A program made the position numbers and the translations under genes. The notes under the pieces were generated by a model. The model was not told the origin of the DNA and searched no databases. It saw nothing but the letters and a program-made list of their open reading frames with translations. This document shows positions 36,299 to 44,980 of a DNA stretch of 64,000 nt, piece by piece. Every line of letters begins with the position of its first letter. Positions within the stretch are counted from its first letter, which is position 1. Source of the stretch: Deltaproteobacteria bacterium (GTDB lineage Bacteria; Desulfobacterota; Desulfobacteria; Desulfobacterales; QNYZ01); the NCBI GenBank assembly GCA_003973265.1, contig QNYZ01000042.1:1-64000 (forward strand). Reading direction: 5' to 3'.

Positions 36299-37099
36299 CT
36301 ATTTTTTTGCGCTGCGGCGCGTCAGACGCTCGGTCCCGACCACCATCACAATCGTGATCAAAAGCACCAGCGTGGAAAGCGCATGAATCTGCGGGGTAAC
36401 GCCCCTTCGGACCGCCGCGAAAATATAGAGCGGCAGGGTGACCGAATCAGGGCCGGCCGTAAAAAAACTGATCACAAAATCGTCCAGGGACAACGTAAAA
36501 GCCAGCATACCGCCGGCCACAATACCGGGCAAAAGCAGTGGCAGTGTCACCCGCCACAGCAGGTAGGGCGTGCTGGCAAACAGATCCCGGGCTGCTTCTT
36601 CCACATCCGATCCCAGGCTGACCAGCCGGCTTCGTACGACCAGGGCCACAAACGCCACCTGAAAGGTGATATGCCCGATGATCATGTTGATCAGGCCCGG
36701 TTCAAATATGGAAAAGACCAGGCGCAGCAATCCGAACGCGATCACCAGCGAGGCGGCCAGAATAATATCCGGGATGACGACGGGTAAATGCAGGATCAGG
36801 TCCAGCGTGGTATTGGTGCCGCCCGACCATGGAAACCGGTCCATGCCGATGGCAAGAATCGTCCCCAGGATGGTCGCGATAATCGTGGAGATCACAGCCA
36901 GCACCAGGGTATTCCAGGCGGCGTTTAAAATCAGCTCATTGGAAAAAAGCTTCACATACCAGTTCAGGGTAAACCCGCGCCACACCAGTCCGTACTTGGT
37001 GGCATTAACCGAAAATACGGCCACGGCAAGCAGGGGAAGGTACAAAAACCCCATCGTGCACATGGCCAGGGCCGTAATCAGGGGATGAGAACGATTCAT
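36299..37099 (-). CDS. potC: Polyamine ABC transporter permease PotC
   Basis: Inner-membrane permease of 266 residues with six predicted helices. The EAA coupling loop is EEAARDLFASTPYLLWRVTLP, which contacts the ATPase. SLDDFVISFFTAGPDSVTLP is a PotC/PotI hallmark near the C-terminus. The ATG overlaps the potB stop (ATGA at 37096-37099), so PotB and PotC are translated in a coupled way to form the heterodimer. A gap of about 130 bases separates it from potD. Confidence 0.93.
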   Translation of the reverse strand: MNRSHPLITALAMCTMGFLYLPLLAVAVFSVNATKYGLVWRGFTLNWYVKLFSNELILNAAWNTLVLAVISTIIATILGTILAIGMDRFPWSGGTNTTLDLILHLPVVIPDIILAASLVIAFGLLRLVFSIFEPGLINMIIGHITFQVAFVALVVRSRLVSLGSDVEEAARDLFASTPYLLWRVTLPLLLPGIVAGGMLAFTLSLDDFVISFFTAGPDSVTLPLYIFAAVRRGVTPQIHALSTLVLLITIVMVVGTERLTRRSAKK

Positions 37100-38001
37100 A
37101 CGAGATTAACCCCCTTGCTTTTTCGACGGTAGAGATAAAGGCTGAACATCGTCAGGATCATCAACCCGATACTGATGGCCGCGCCAAAGGCCCAGTCCCG
37201 GCTGGAACCGAACTGCTGCTGGATCAGATTGCCGACCAGCATATACTTGGCGCCGCCGAGCAGATCGGGAACCACAAACATGCCCATGGCCGGAACAAAG
37301 GTTAAGATCACGCCCACGGACAATCCCGGCAGGGTCTGCGGCAAAATCGCCTGCATGAATACCCGCACTTTGGAGGCATACAGGTCCTGGGCGGCTTCCA
37401 CCAGGGCCCAGTCGATTCGCTCCACGCTGGAATAGAGCGGCAGGGTCACAAAGGGCAGAAACATGGACACCATACCGAGGTAGACGGCAAAAACGCTGGG
37501 ATACAACGCAGAGCCGGGCGGAACAATGCCGAGAAAGGCGGCCAGCTTGGCCACGGGCAGTTCCGGGGCCAGGATGAGGAACCAGGCGTAGGCCCGAATC
37601 ACCATGTTGGTCCAGAACGGAATGATCACCAGGGTCAGCCAGAGGTAGCGGGTGCGTTCCGACCGGCCGGCAATAAAAAAACACAAAGGATAGGAAAGCA
37701 CCACCGACACGATTGTCGTAATAAAGGCCACCCAGACCGATCGCCAGACGATCATCAGATAGTCGGCCGTCCAGCCGAAAATGCCGAACCCGGCCAGCCG
37801 TTTATAATTCTCAAAAGTAAAATGCCACTCCAGCTCACCGTAAGCCCCCCGCCCGGCAAAACTGGCGGCGATAAGCATCAGCCCCGGCAGGACGAGAAAA
37901 ATAAGGAGCCAGAGCATGCCGGGGCTTAAAAACATCAGCCCGCGCTTCAGCAGACGTCGGTTGGTGGTCAGTTCGCCATACCAGACAAGCAGTTTATCCA
38001 T
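37096..38001 (-). CDS. potB: Polyamine ABC transporter permease PotB
   Basis: Inner-membrane permease, 301 residues. An N-terminal cytoplasmic stretch precedes helix 1 (GMLWLLIFLVLPGLMLIAASF). The EAA loop reads VEAAQDLYASKVRVFMQAIL. WTNMVIRAYAWFLILA and VPAMGMFVVPDLLGGAKYML are typical for PotB/PotH. Its start lies inside the 3' end of potA (8-base overlap). Works with PotC as the transmembrane pore. Confidence 0.93.
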   Translation of the reverse strand: MDKLLVWYGELTTNRRLLKRGLMFLSPGMLWLLIFLVLPGLMLIAASFAGRGAYGELEWHFTFENYKRLAGFGIFGWTADYLMIVWRSVWVAFITTIVSVVLSYPLCFFIAGRSERTRYLWLTLVIIPFWTNMVIRAYAWFLILAPELPVAKLAAFLGIVPPGSALYPSVFAVYLGMVSMFLPFVTLPLYSSVERIDWALVEAAQDLYASKVRVFMQAILPQTLPGLSVGVILTFVPAMGMFVVPDLLGGAKYMLVGNLIQQQFGSSRDWAFGAAISIGLMILTMFSLYLYRRKSKGVNLV

Positions 38002-39031
38002 TTAAAACCACCAGTTCTTCCGGGGCCAGTTCGAGCCAGATCTTATCACCGGTTTTGAAACGTTTGTAGGTGTTTGTCCGGACCCGTATGGGGCCGGGGT
38101 CGAGCCAGAGATCAAAATCCGTTCCCCGGTAAATTACTTCCCGGATCCGGGCCTGGATGCCGTTTGTTTCCGGTTGCTGGTCGCGGATACGAATCCATTC
38201 CGGACGGATGGCCACGGTTCCTTTGCTCCAGGCCGGCATTTTTTCGAGTTTCAGAAAGCCGATATCCGTTTCGATCCCGCCCTCTTTAATATGGCCGGAG
38301 AGCAGGTTGGCCGCCCCTAAAAATTCCGCCACGAACTGGGTTTCGGGAAGATCGTAAACTTCCTCCGGTGTTCCGGCCTGCATCACCCGGCCATCGCGCA
38401 TTACGGCAATCCGATCCGAGACAATCAGGGCTTCGTCCTGATCATGGGTTACCAGAATGAACGTTCCGCCAAGCTTCTGCTGCAGTCGCCGGAGTTCCAC
38501 CTGGACCTGGGCCCGCAGCTTGGCATCCAGGGCAGACATCGGTTCGTCTAGCAGCAGAACATCAGGCTCGTTGACCAGGGCCCGGGCCAGGGCAACCCGC
38601 TGTTTCTGTCCGCCGGAGAGTTGATCGGGACGACGCTGCCCCATCTCTTCCAGCCCGAGTATTTCCAGACGCCGGGACACCCGCTGATCAATCTCTTTGG
38701 CTGGAAATTTTCGGGATCTCAGGCCAAAGGCCACGTTTTCATATACCGTCAGGTGGGGAAAGAGGGCATAGCTTTGAAAAACCGTGTTGACCTGGCGCCG
38801 GGTGGCAGGAAAAGTGGTAATGTCTTCGCTACCCAGTAAAATTTTTCCACTGTCCGGCATTTCCAGCCCGGCAATGATGCGCAGCAGAGTCGTTTTGCCG
38901 CAACCGGACGGTCCCAGCAGGGTGAAAAACTCTCCGGCCGGTACCTCCAGGCTGACATCATCCACGGCCCGAACCTCACCGAACCGTTTGTTTATTCCTC
39001 GAATACTCAGATCTTTTTTCTCATCACTCAT
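37994..39031 (-). CDS. potA: Polyamine ABC transporter ATPase PotA
   Basis: ATP-binding subunit, 345 residues. Walker A GPSGCGKTTLLR, Q-loop FQSYALFPH, signature LSGGQKQRVALARAL, Walker B VLLLDEPMSALD, H-loop THDQDEAL. The C-terminal third is a TOBE regulatory domain (TVAIRPEWIRIRD). AGGAAG lies 8 bases before the ATG. Directly follows speB by 22 bases, tying polyamine import to agmatine/putrescine metabolism. Confidence 0.94.
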   Translation of the reverse strand: MSDEKKDLSIRGINKRFGEVRAVDDVSLEVPAGEFFTLLGPSGCGKTTLLRIIAGLEMPDSGKILLGSEDITTFPATRRQVNTVFQSYALFPHLTVYENVAFGLRSRKFPAKEIDQRVSRRLEILGLEEMGQRRPDQLSGGQKQRVALARALVNEPDVLLLDEPMSALDAKLRAQVQVELRRLQQKLGGTFILVTHDQDEALIVSDRIAVMRDGRVMQAGTPEEVYDLPETQFVAEFLGAANLLSGHIKEGGIETDIGFLKLEKMPAWSKGTVAIRPEWIRIRDQQPETNGIQARIREVIYRGTDFDLWLDPGPIRVRTNTYKRFKTGDKIWLELAPEELVVLNG

Positions 39032-39053
39032 GCTCTTTTCTTCCTGCTTCGGG

Positions 39054-40052
39054 TTAACAGGCTGGCGGGGCTGTTCCGGCCTGGTCCAGGGCCCCGCTCA
39101 TCATCTCAAGTAGACACCGGGCGGCCAGGTGCGCGGTGATCTGGCTCCTGTCATCGACCAGCGGGCTGACTTCCACCACATCAAATCCGATAATTGTCCC
39201 CTTTTTCGTAACAGCCTGAACAACATCCGAAAACTCAGGAAAAAACAGGCCGCCCGGCTCGGGCGTTCCCGTCCCCGGCGCTGCAGACGGATCGAAGAAA
39301 TCGATATCCAGGCTCAGGTAGTAGTTACCTTTCGGGAAGATGTCCGAAAAGAGATCAGGATCGGCGGCCACCCGCCTTTCCCGCAGTTCCCGGGCTGTGA
39401 TGATCCGAACCCCCTGTTCCCTGGCCCAGGCAAGATCATGCCCGGAGTTGGTCAGCCCGCGGACCCCGAGAATCGTGATGGATTGGGCCAGGCCTTCTTC
39501 CATGATGCGGGCCACGGGGCTTCCGTGGGTGTCCCCGCTGCCGAAAATCCGGTCGCAGTCCGCGTGGGTATCAAAATGAACGTAATGAAACGGCTTCTGC
39601 TTAAATGCCCGCACCACGGGATGGGTAATGGAATGATCCCCGCCGATTATCGCCGGCACCGCGCCGGACTGAAGGATAGTCGCCACCGCCCGGGTGGTGG
39701 CCGCCTGGTTTTTTTCAAGGTTCAATGGCTCGATGGCCACGTCGCCCGCATCAGCAATGGTTTTGCCGCGCAGTATCCACCGATCCCGGTCGGCATCGTA
39801 AAACCGGTCGTCCTGCCCCTCGTAGGTGTAAAACATCGATGCATTCCGAACCGCCCGGGGACCGAACCGGGTGCCCGGACGATAGGTCGTGCCCTCATCG
39901 TAGGGAACCCCCAGAACAACGGCGTCGGCCTTTTGTTCCGAAGACCACAGCGGATAACCGGCAAACGTGGCAATCCCCGCGTACGGCATGTTCCCTTCCA
40001 CCGGCCCGAAGGGGGATACGGTGGATAAAACGGTTATATCGTTATCTTTCAT
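39054..40052 (-). CDS. speB: Agmatinase-family ureohydrolase
   Basis: Binuclear Mn2+ enzyme; agmatinase hydrolyses agmatine to putrescine and urea. All metal ligands are visible: H140 (GGDH), D161/H163/D165 (DTHAD), D249/D251 (SLDIDF). EVSPLVD near 294-300 is also conserved. The ATG at 40052 (MKDNDITV) is preceded by GGGATGG; a TTG 6 bases earlier is less likely. 332 residues. Close relatives hydrolyse guanidinobutyrate or proclavaminate, so agmatine is the likely but unproven substrate; the adjoining Pot transporter and putrescine-type aminotransferase support it. Confidence 0.9.
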   Translation of the reverse strand: MKDNDITVLSTVSPFGPVEGNMPYAGIATFAGYPLWSSEQKADAVVLGVPYDEGTTYRPGTRFGPRAVRNASMFYTYEGQDDRFYDADRDRWILRGKTIADAGDVAIEPLNLEKNQAATTRAVATILQSGAVPAIIGGDHSITHPVVRAFKQKPFHYVHFDTHADCDRIFGSGDTHGSPVARIMEEGLAQSITILGVRGLTNSGHDLAWAREQGVRIITARELRERRVAADPDLFSDIFPKGNYYLSLDIDFFDPSAAPGTGTPEPGGLFFPEFSDVVQAVTKKGTIIGFDVVEVSPLVDDRSQITAHLAARCLLEMMSGALDQAGTAPPAC

Positions 40053-40151
40053 GGGCAACCATCCCTTTGTTCAATGGTGGATGATACGGCATTCTATACT
40101 TCAAATAGATCTTTCCGGCAATCGGATTGGCAAGCGGATCACCTTCGCCCG

Positions 40152-40697
40152 TCATCCCATATAGCTCGTGGTTCGTGGAATCCGGACCGCGTTCTTTAAA
40201 ATATTCTGTGCCAGCGCCCGCCGTTTCTCCGCCGCCGTTCCCTTCTGCATCCTTTGTTTCATCTGCTCTCCCCGAAGCTTGCGGGAAATTTTATCCGGGG
40301 CCCTGAATACCAGCGCCCCGAAGTGGCATTCCCCCACGCAGGCCGGGTCGCCGCCGCACAGGTCGCACTTGTAGGCAATCCCGGACGTATATTGCTCAAT
40401 CATCCCGTAAGCGCAGGCATCCACGCAGTCGCCGCAGCCCGTGCATTTTCCGCTCTCAACCACCACCACGCCCCGCTCGTTTTTGACGATCGCCTCCACC
40501 GGGCAGGCGGTCAGGCAGTCCGGCCGGGGACACTGAAAGCAGATGTTGGGGACGGAATACCCCTCCTGGGGAAAATTATTAACGGATAAACGGGCCCTGG
40601 ATGGCATGAACATCCCCTCTTTCGCCGCACTGCAGGCGTAGGTGCACCGGTTGCACCCCGTGCACCGGTTGGGGATTGCCAAAAGGTGTTTTTCCAT
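40152..40697 (-). CDS. Polyferredoxin with four [4Fe-4S] clusters, AOR-associated electron carrier
   Basis: 181 residues with sixteen cysteines in four groups: 12/15/18/22, 53/56/61/65, 85/88/91/95 and 111/114/120/124. This spacing (HycB/DmsB-like) predicts four [4Fe-4S] clusters. The C-terminal 50 residues are basic and cysteine-free. A strong GGAGGAG precedes the ATG. Such subunits often sit beside tungsten aldehyde oxidoreductases and take their electrons; here the gene is 85 bases downstream of the aminotransferase-AOR fusion. It is proposed, not shown, to be the fusion's direct electron acceptor. No signal peptide, so cytoplasmic. Confidence 0.88.
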   Translation of the reverse strand: MEKHLLAIPNRCTGCNRCTYACSAAKEGMFMPSRARLSVNNFPQEGYSVPNICFQCPRPDCLTACPVEAIVKNERGVVVVESGKCTGCGDCVDACAYGMIEQYTSGIAYKCDLCGGDPACVGECHFGALVFRAPDKISRKLRGEQMKQRMQKGTAAEKRRALAQNILKNAVRIPRTTSYMG

Positions 40698-40782
40698 TTT
40701 ACTCCTCCGATTAGATTTATTTTTTTGCCGAAAGCGGGGATCACCCAGGCCGGATCCGGTCCGGCAATACCACCGTCAATTG

Positions 40783-43700
40783 TCAAATTTCATCTGCCAG
40801 TGAAAGCGTGTCCATGCCCAGTTCATGTAACTTCTCTTTCCGAGGTCGCCCGCCTTCATCCCATTTTCGGAGATAATAATAACGTACCTTCATCTCTTCC
40901 AGGATCTCGGCGCTGATGACGCGTCCATCATGGGGGCCGCCTTTTAATGCTTTTTTGGCCATTTTTTCCGATAAAACATCATCGGCTGCGGTAAACCCGG
41001 CGGCAAGGTTGTACAACCGGATCAGGTTCCAGACCCGCTCGCCGGTTTTATCGAGATCATCGGCCGATACCTGCCGTCCCAGTCCGGTGCTCAGCAGTTC
41101 CGCCATAAGCGTCGTATCCACCGACCCCCAGAAGTCACAAAAACACATGCACCACTTAACGGCATTGCTGTTCTGGTTATCGATCACATCCCGGACCAGG
41201 TCCTGGACCTTGAATGGATCTTCGGCAGTAATGGTAAACGCCCGCAGGTGGCAGGCCCCCCGCTCACTGGTGGCATAGGCCAGGGCCATCCCGTAATTTC
41301 CCCGGGGATCGTAGGCGGGCATTTCAAGGCCCTTGGCATGGGCCACATCTTCTTCGGCGTCGTATTTTCCGGCCAGCGCGGCGGCGCCAAGAGCCAGATC
41401 ACGGCCCCGGTCGGTGGCGAGGTGTGCTATCTCGGTAACCACGGCCAGGTAATCTTTCTCTTTGCCAAAGGCCAGTCCGAAATCATGGCGGCCCGATTCG
41501 GTCAGATCCATGGCCAGTCCGATGGTATTGCCGGTGGACATGGTATCAAGCCCGACATCATCACACAGGCGGTTAAACTGCATCACCGATTTCAGATCAT
41601 TGATCTCGCAATTGGACCCGCCCAGACAGAGGGTTTCGTATTCCGGCCCTTCCAGCTGGACCCCGTCTACCGAGGTAAAATTGCCGCAGCCCAGCGGGCA
41701 GGAGGCACAGGCCCGGTCGCCGATCTTGACGGATTTGATGGCCTCGCTGTCGAGGCCCCGGCGGTTGGGATTTACACCGGCGGTAAAATTTCGTGTGGGA
41801 TGAATGCCCAGTTCATTGGTCAGGTCGACCAGTATCGGGGTCCCATCGCTCTGCGCCCAGAGATTGTCCTCGGTGAGCAGGCTGGCATCCCTGGCCGTGG
41901 AAACTTTTCCCCAGAAATTGCCGATATCGGCCACCTGAACCCCGCCGGTACCCGTCACAGCAATGCACTTGAGATTTTTGGCGCCAAACAGGGCCCCGCC
42001 GCCGCCCCGTCCCATCTGCCGGTACGCTTCGGAGCCGATACAGGCAAAGGGAATCCGGTTCTCTCCGGCCGGGCCGATGGAAAGGCTTTTCACCTGGGGG
42101 CCCATGGTATCGATCAGGTATGCTTCCGTTTCAAAAATCCCCTTGCCCCAGAGGTCCCCGGCGTCCTCGATACGGACCCGGTCGTCCTCTATTCGGAGGT
42201 AAACCGGTGTGTCAGATGCCCCGGTGATCACCAACCCGTCATAACCGGCAAATTTGAGTTCCGGGCCGAAAGACCCGCCGATATTCGATTCAAAGATCGT
42301 CCCGGTGAGCGGCGATTTGGACACCAGACACATCCGGGATGCGGTTGGTGCCAGGGTGCCGCACATGGGACCGGTCATCAGGACCAGGGCATTGTCCGCC
42401 GAGAGCGGATCCACATCCGGCGCCACCTGGTCAACAAAATAGCGGACGCCGAGGCCCCACCCGCCAATATAATCTCTAACCCATTCCGGGTTGGTGGGCA
42501 TCGTCCGGGTCGTACGGTTCGACAGATCGACATGCAGCACCTGCCCGGTATGAAGGTAGGCGGTCGCGGCCTGCCGGGAGGGTTCAATGGTCTTGAAAAC
42601 ATCTTCGATCCGGTTGAGGATTTCATCGAGAATATTCTGCGGAATATTGAGTGCCGGCTCAAAGCGAATATTGCGGGCATTGGTGAGTGTCCCGGCTGTG
42701 AGCACGCCCCGTGAAAAGAGCCCGGCGGCGACTTTATAGCCGATGCCGTCAGTGGGAAATTCCATGCCGATCAAGAGGCCCAATCCCCGGACTTTGGCCA
42801 ATACACCCGGATAGCGGTCCTGAAGCTGTGCCAGTTGTTCCTTGACGTATTTTCCCTTGGCCCTGGCCTGGCCGGCCAGGTCTTCATCGAGCAATACGGT
42901 GATGGCGGCCAGTGCCGCGGCACATGCCAGTGGATTTCCACCGGTGGTGGTGGTATGCATAAAAGGGTTGGGCTCCATGCATTCCCAGATTTTCGCGGTA
43001 GACAAAAAGGCCGACATGGGCACCACGCCGCCGCCCAGGGCCTTGCCCAGGCAGAGAATATCCGGGGCCACGTTCCAGTGGTCCACGCCGAAAATTTCGC
43101 CGGTCCGTCCCATGCCGGTCTGGACTTCATCGGCGATGAGCAGCACTCCATAATGGTTGCAGACTTCCCGCAGCCGCGGCCAGAATTCGTCGGGCGGGAC
43201 CACGGCCCCGGCTTCGCCCTGAACCGGTTCGGCTACCACGGCGGCAATATCGTCCCCCACGGCCCGGGCCGCGGCCAAAACAGCTTCCACCGCATCAGCA
43301 TCGCCAAAAGGCACATGGCGGACGCCTTCCAAAAGCGGTAACAAGGGCTGACGATAGGTTTTTTTACCCATCAGGGAAAGCGACCCCAGGGTTTTCCCGT
43401 GAAACCCCTTGAGCATGGCCACAAACCCCTTTTTACCCGTATAAAACTTGGCCAGTTTCATGGCCCCTTCCACGGCCTCGGTGCCCGAGTTGGAGAAAAA
43501 TCCATACTGGATTTTACCCGGCGTCAACAGCGCCAGCACCCGGGCCAGCTGAGCCCGCAGCGGATCGAGCATTTCCTGGCTGTACTGGGGTGATCGATCG
43601 AGCTGGGCCTTGACGGCGGCGATAATCCGGGGATGCCGGATTCCGTAAGAGTAGAGTCCGAACCCGCCCAGCAGGTCGAGAAATTTACGATCCAGGGCAT

Positions 43701-43965
43701 CCACGAGAACCGACCCTTCCCCCGTCCATTCGGTCAGGGCAAAGTTGGTCGCTTCGGTTACGGATTTCCGGTAGGCCAGAAATCCCCTGTTGATATGATC
43801 ACGGAAGTTGCGGACCGTTTTCCGGGCAACCGCTTCCCGCACTTTACGCGACGTTTCCCCGGGCGGGGCCAGGATTATATCGACCATCTGGCGCGCTTCT
43901 TCCCCGGCCGTCTCAATCTCCCTGCCCTTGTAATCGCTGGTATAATCGTCGTCAAAATCACGCAT
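40783..43965 (-). CDS. Fusion of putrescine-type class III aminotransferase and aldehyde:ferredoxin oxidoreductase
   Basis: One uninterrupted 1060-residue frame. Residues 1-465 are a class III aminotransferase strongly like E. coli PatA/YgjG: LGGFGLYSYGIRHP (99-112), SQEMLDPLRAQLARVLALLT, NSGTEAVEGAMKLAKFY, the PLP-site DEVQTGMGRTG and lysine K308 in ILCLGKALGGG, HTTTTGGNPLACAAAL. Residues about 475-1060 are a complete tungsto-pterin aldehyde oxidoreductase: VLHVDLSNRTTRT, SKSPLTGTIFESNIGGSFGP, FeS ligands C753-x2-C756-x3-C760 with a fourth among C939/C941/C943, and DPRGNYGMALAYATSERGAC. AGGAG lies 6 bases upstream of the ATG. Inferred: transamination of putrescine to 4-aminobutanal, then oxidation to 4-aminobutyrate with electrons to ferredoxin, the aldehyde being handed over within one protein. 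Substrate is inferred from similarity and neighbours. Confidence 0.92.
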   Translation of the reverse strand: MRDFDDDYTSDYKGREIETAGEEARQMVDIILAPPGETSRKVREAVARKTVRNFRDHINRGFLAYRKSVTEATNFALTEWTGEGSVLVDALDRKFLDLLGGFGLYSYGIRHPRIIAAVKAQLDRSPQYSQEMLDPLRAQLARVLALLTPGKIQYGFFSNSGTEAVEGAMKLAKFYTGKKGFVAMLKGFHGKTLGSLSLMGKKTYRQPLLPLLEGVRHVPFGDADAVEAVLAAARAVGDDIAAVVAEPVQGEAGAVVPPDEFWPRLREVCNHYGVLLIADEVQTGMGRTGEIFGVDHWNVAPDILCLGKALGGGVVPMSAFLSTAKIWECMEPNPFMHTTTTGGNPLACAAALAAITVLLDEDLAGQARAKGKYVKEQLAQLQDRYPGVLAKVRGLGLLIGMEFPTDGIGYKVAAGLFSRGVLTAGTLTNARNIRFEPALNIPQNILDEILNRIEDVFKTIEPSRQAATAYLHTGQVLHVDLSNRTTRTMPTNPEWVRDYIGGWGLGVRYFVDQVAPDVDPLSADNALVLMTGPMCGTLAPTASRMCLVSKSPLTGTIFESNIGGSFGPELKFAGYDGLVITGASDTPVYLRIEDDRVRIEDAGDLWGKGIFETEAYLIDTMGPQVKSLSIGPAGENRIPFACIGSEAYRQMGRGGGGALFGAKNLKCIAVTGTGGVQVADIGNFWGKVSTARDASLLTEDNLWAQSDGTPILVDLTNELGIHPTRNFTAGVNPNRRGLDSEAIKSVKIGDRACASCPLGCGNFTSVDGVQLEGPEYETLCLGGSNCEINDLKSVMQFNRLCDDVGLDTMSTGNTIGLAMDLTESGRHDFGLAFGKEKDYLAVVTEIAHLATDRGRDLALGAAALAGKYDAEEDVAHAKGLEMPAYDPRGNYGMALAYATSERGACHLRAFTITAEDPFKVQDLVRDVIDNQNSNAVKWCMCFCDFWGSVDTTLMAELLSTGLGRQVSADDLDKTGERVWNLIRLYNLAAGFTAADDVLSEKMAKKALKGGPHDGRVISAEILEEMKVRYYYLRKWDEGGRPRKEKLHELGMDTLSLADEI

Positions 43966-43992
43966 GATTGGCTCCTTGTCCCCTCAGCATAT

Positions 43993-44625
43993 TTAATATT
44001 CGTTATTCAACGTATCACCGGAAATATCCGTTTTTTCCGTTAACATGTTGATCGCCATCGCCCTGGCCTGACTGGCAAACCGTTCAAACGGGTGATCATC
44101 GGAAAGAAACTGTGCATGAAACTCTAGCCCTTCCATCAAGGTCACAATCAGGTCGGCCGCCATGTGGGAATCGCTGACCTTGATAATGCCCTGCTGCCGA
44201 TACGTTTCAAATTCATCCACCAGGTAATCCCGGAACCGCCGGATAATTCGTTTGTAGCGCTGGCGAATATCCGGGTTGCGAAAGCTTAAGTAATAAAAAC
44301 AAAAATGAACGCCGGGATCGATGGTTCGAGACCATTCAAACGAAAAAATCGTATCCATCAGGGCGCGAAAACGTTTTTCAATATCCGCAATATGGTCAAA
44401 TTTTAAAAACTCGGGCGCCTCGTATTTCTCAATCAGGAAATCGGCCAGCGCCAGGGTCATGTTCTTTTTATTTTTAAAATAATGGATAATCAGACTGGGA
44501 TGAATACCCATTCGCCGGGCGATCTTGCCGATAGACGCCCCTTCAATCCCCTCGGCGATGATCACCTGATAGAAATTTTCAAGAATTTCCGGCTTGCGGG
44601 TTTCGGCTGTCTGGGTTTTTCGCAT
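43993..44625 (-). CDS. TetR/AcrR-family regulator of the polyamine operon
   Basis: 210 residues from the ATG at 44625 (MRKTQTAE); the frame opens at a TTG at 44646 with no better ribosome site. The helix-turn-helix is GASIGKIARRMGIHPSLIIHYFKNKKNM (described by its ends GASIGK and KNKKNM), followed by a helical ligand domain ending in a C-terminal region typical of TetR proteins. It is the first gene of the minus-strand unit, 27 bases before the fusion enzyme. A palindrome overlapping its promoter (44653-44668) suggests autoregulation. The inducer may be a polyamine or amino-aldehyde; this is inference. Confidence 0.88.
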   Translation of the reverse strand: MRKTQTAETRKPEILENFYQVIIAEGIEGASIGKIARRMGIHPSLIIHYFKNKKNMTLALADFLIEKYEAPEFLKFDHIADIEKRFRALMDTIFSFEWSRTIDPGVHFCFYYLSFRNPDIRQRYKRIIRRFRDYLVDEFETYRQQGIIKVSDSHMAADLIVTLMEGLEFHAQFLSDDHPFERFASQARAMAINMLTEKTDISGDTLNNEY

Positions 44626-44652
44626 GAGTGGCGATAGCTCCAGCAAGATATT

Positions 44653-44668
44653 AACTGAATGTTCAGTT
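44653..44668. promoter_or_regulatory. Candidate TetR operator palindrome
   Basis: AACTGAA-TG-TTCAGTT: two perfect 7-base inverted arms with a 2-base centre. It lies 27 bases before the tetR ATG and overlaps the predicted -10 element, the usual position for repression by a TetR dimer. Confidence 0.75.
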
Positions 44669-44693
44669 TACATATAATTCTTCGCCGTGTCAA
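44665..44693 (-). promoter_or_regulatory. Sigma-70 promoter of the tetR-polyamine operon
   Basis: On the minus strand: consensus -35 TTGACA (44693-44688), 17-base spacer, -10 TAAACT (44670-44665). The -10 overlaps the operator palindrome by four bases. This is the best promoter seen in the window. Confidence 0.75.
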
Positions 44694-44747
44694 CAGGCAA
44701 AAAAGGAAATACCAAAATTCTTACGCACAGGAATCGTTGGGATATAA

Positions 44748-44879
44748 AACGAAAACGACCCCAGCGAGCCCATGCCCCCGCCGATTGATGGCTTTCCCCT
44801 ATATGACGACGCGCCACCGGCGCCCAGCGCCGATGACTACCTGGCAGATCCGGATTATCCGGGTAAGGCCTGGTTTTAA
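44748..44879 (+). other. Unassigned coding-like remnant
   Basis: An open frame of 43 codons ending at TAA 44877-44879 reads in part DGFPLYDDAPPAPSADDY and ends in DPDYPGKAWF. It has protein-like composition but no start in context and a stop immediately upstream. It may be the tail of a mobile-element protein; I cannot name the family. Confidence 0.3.
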
Positions 44880-44980
44880 TAAAAATCCATCCGGTTCGTA
44901 CCGGCGACCGATGTCCGAATTTGCCGAAAATGCGCCAGTTTTGGAAACAATTCCTGTTGACACCACAACCACCATTGATT

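Noticed and set aside
41248-42714. 488-codon plus-strand open frame
   Set aside because: Antisense to the AOR half of the fusion; glycine/proline-rich composition with no family signature.
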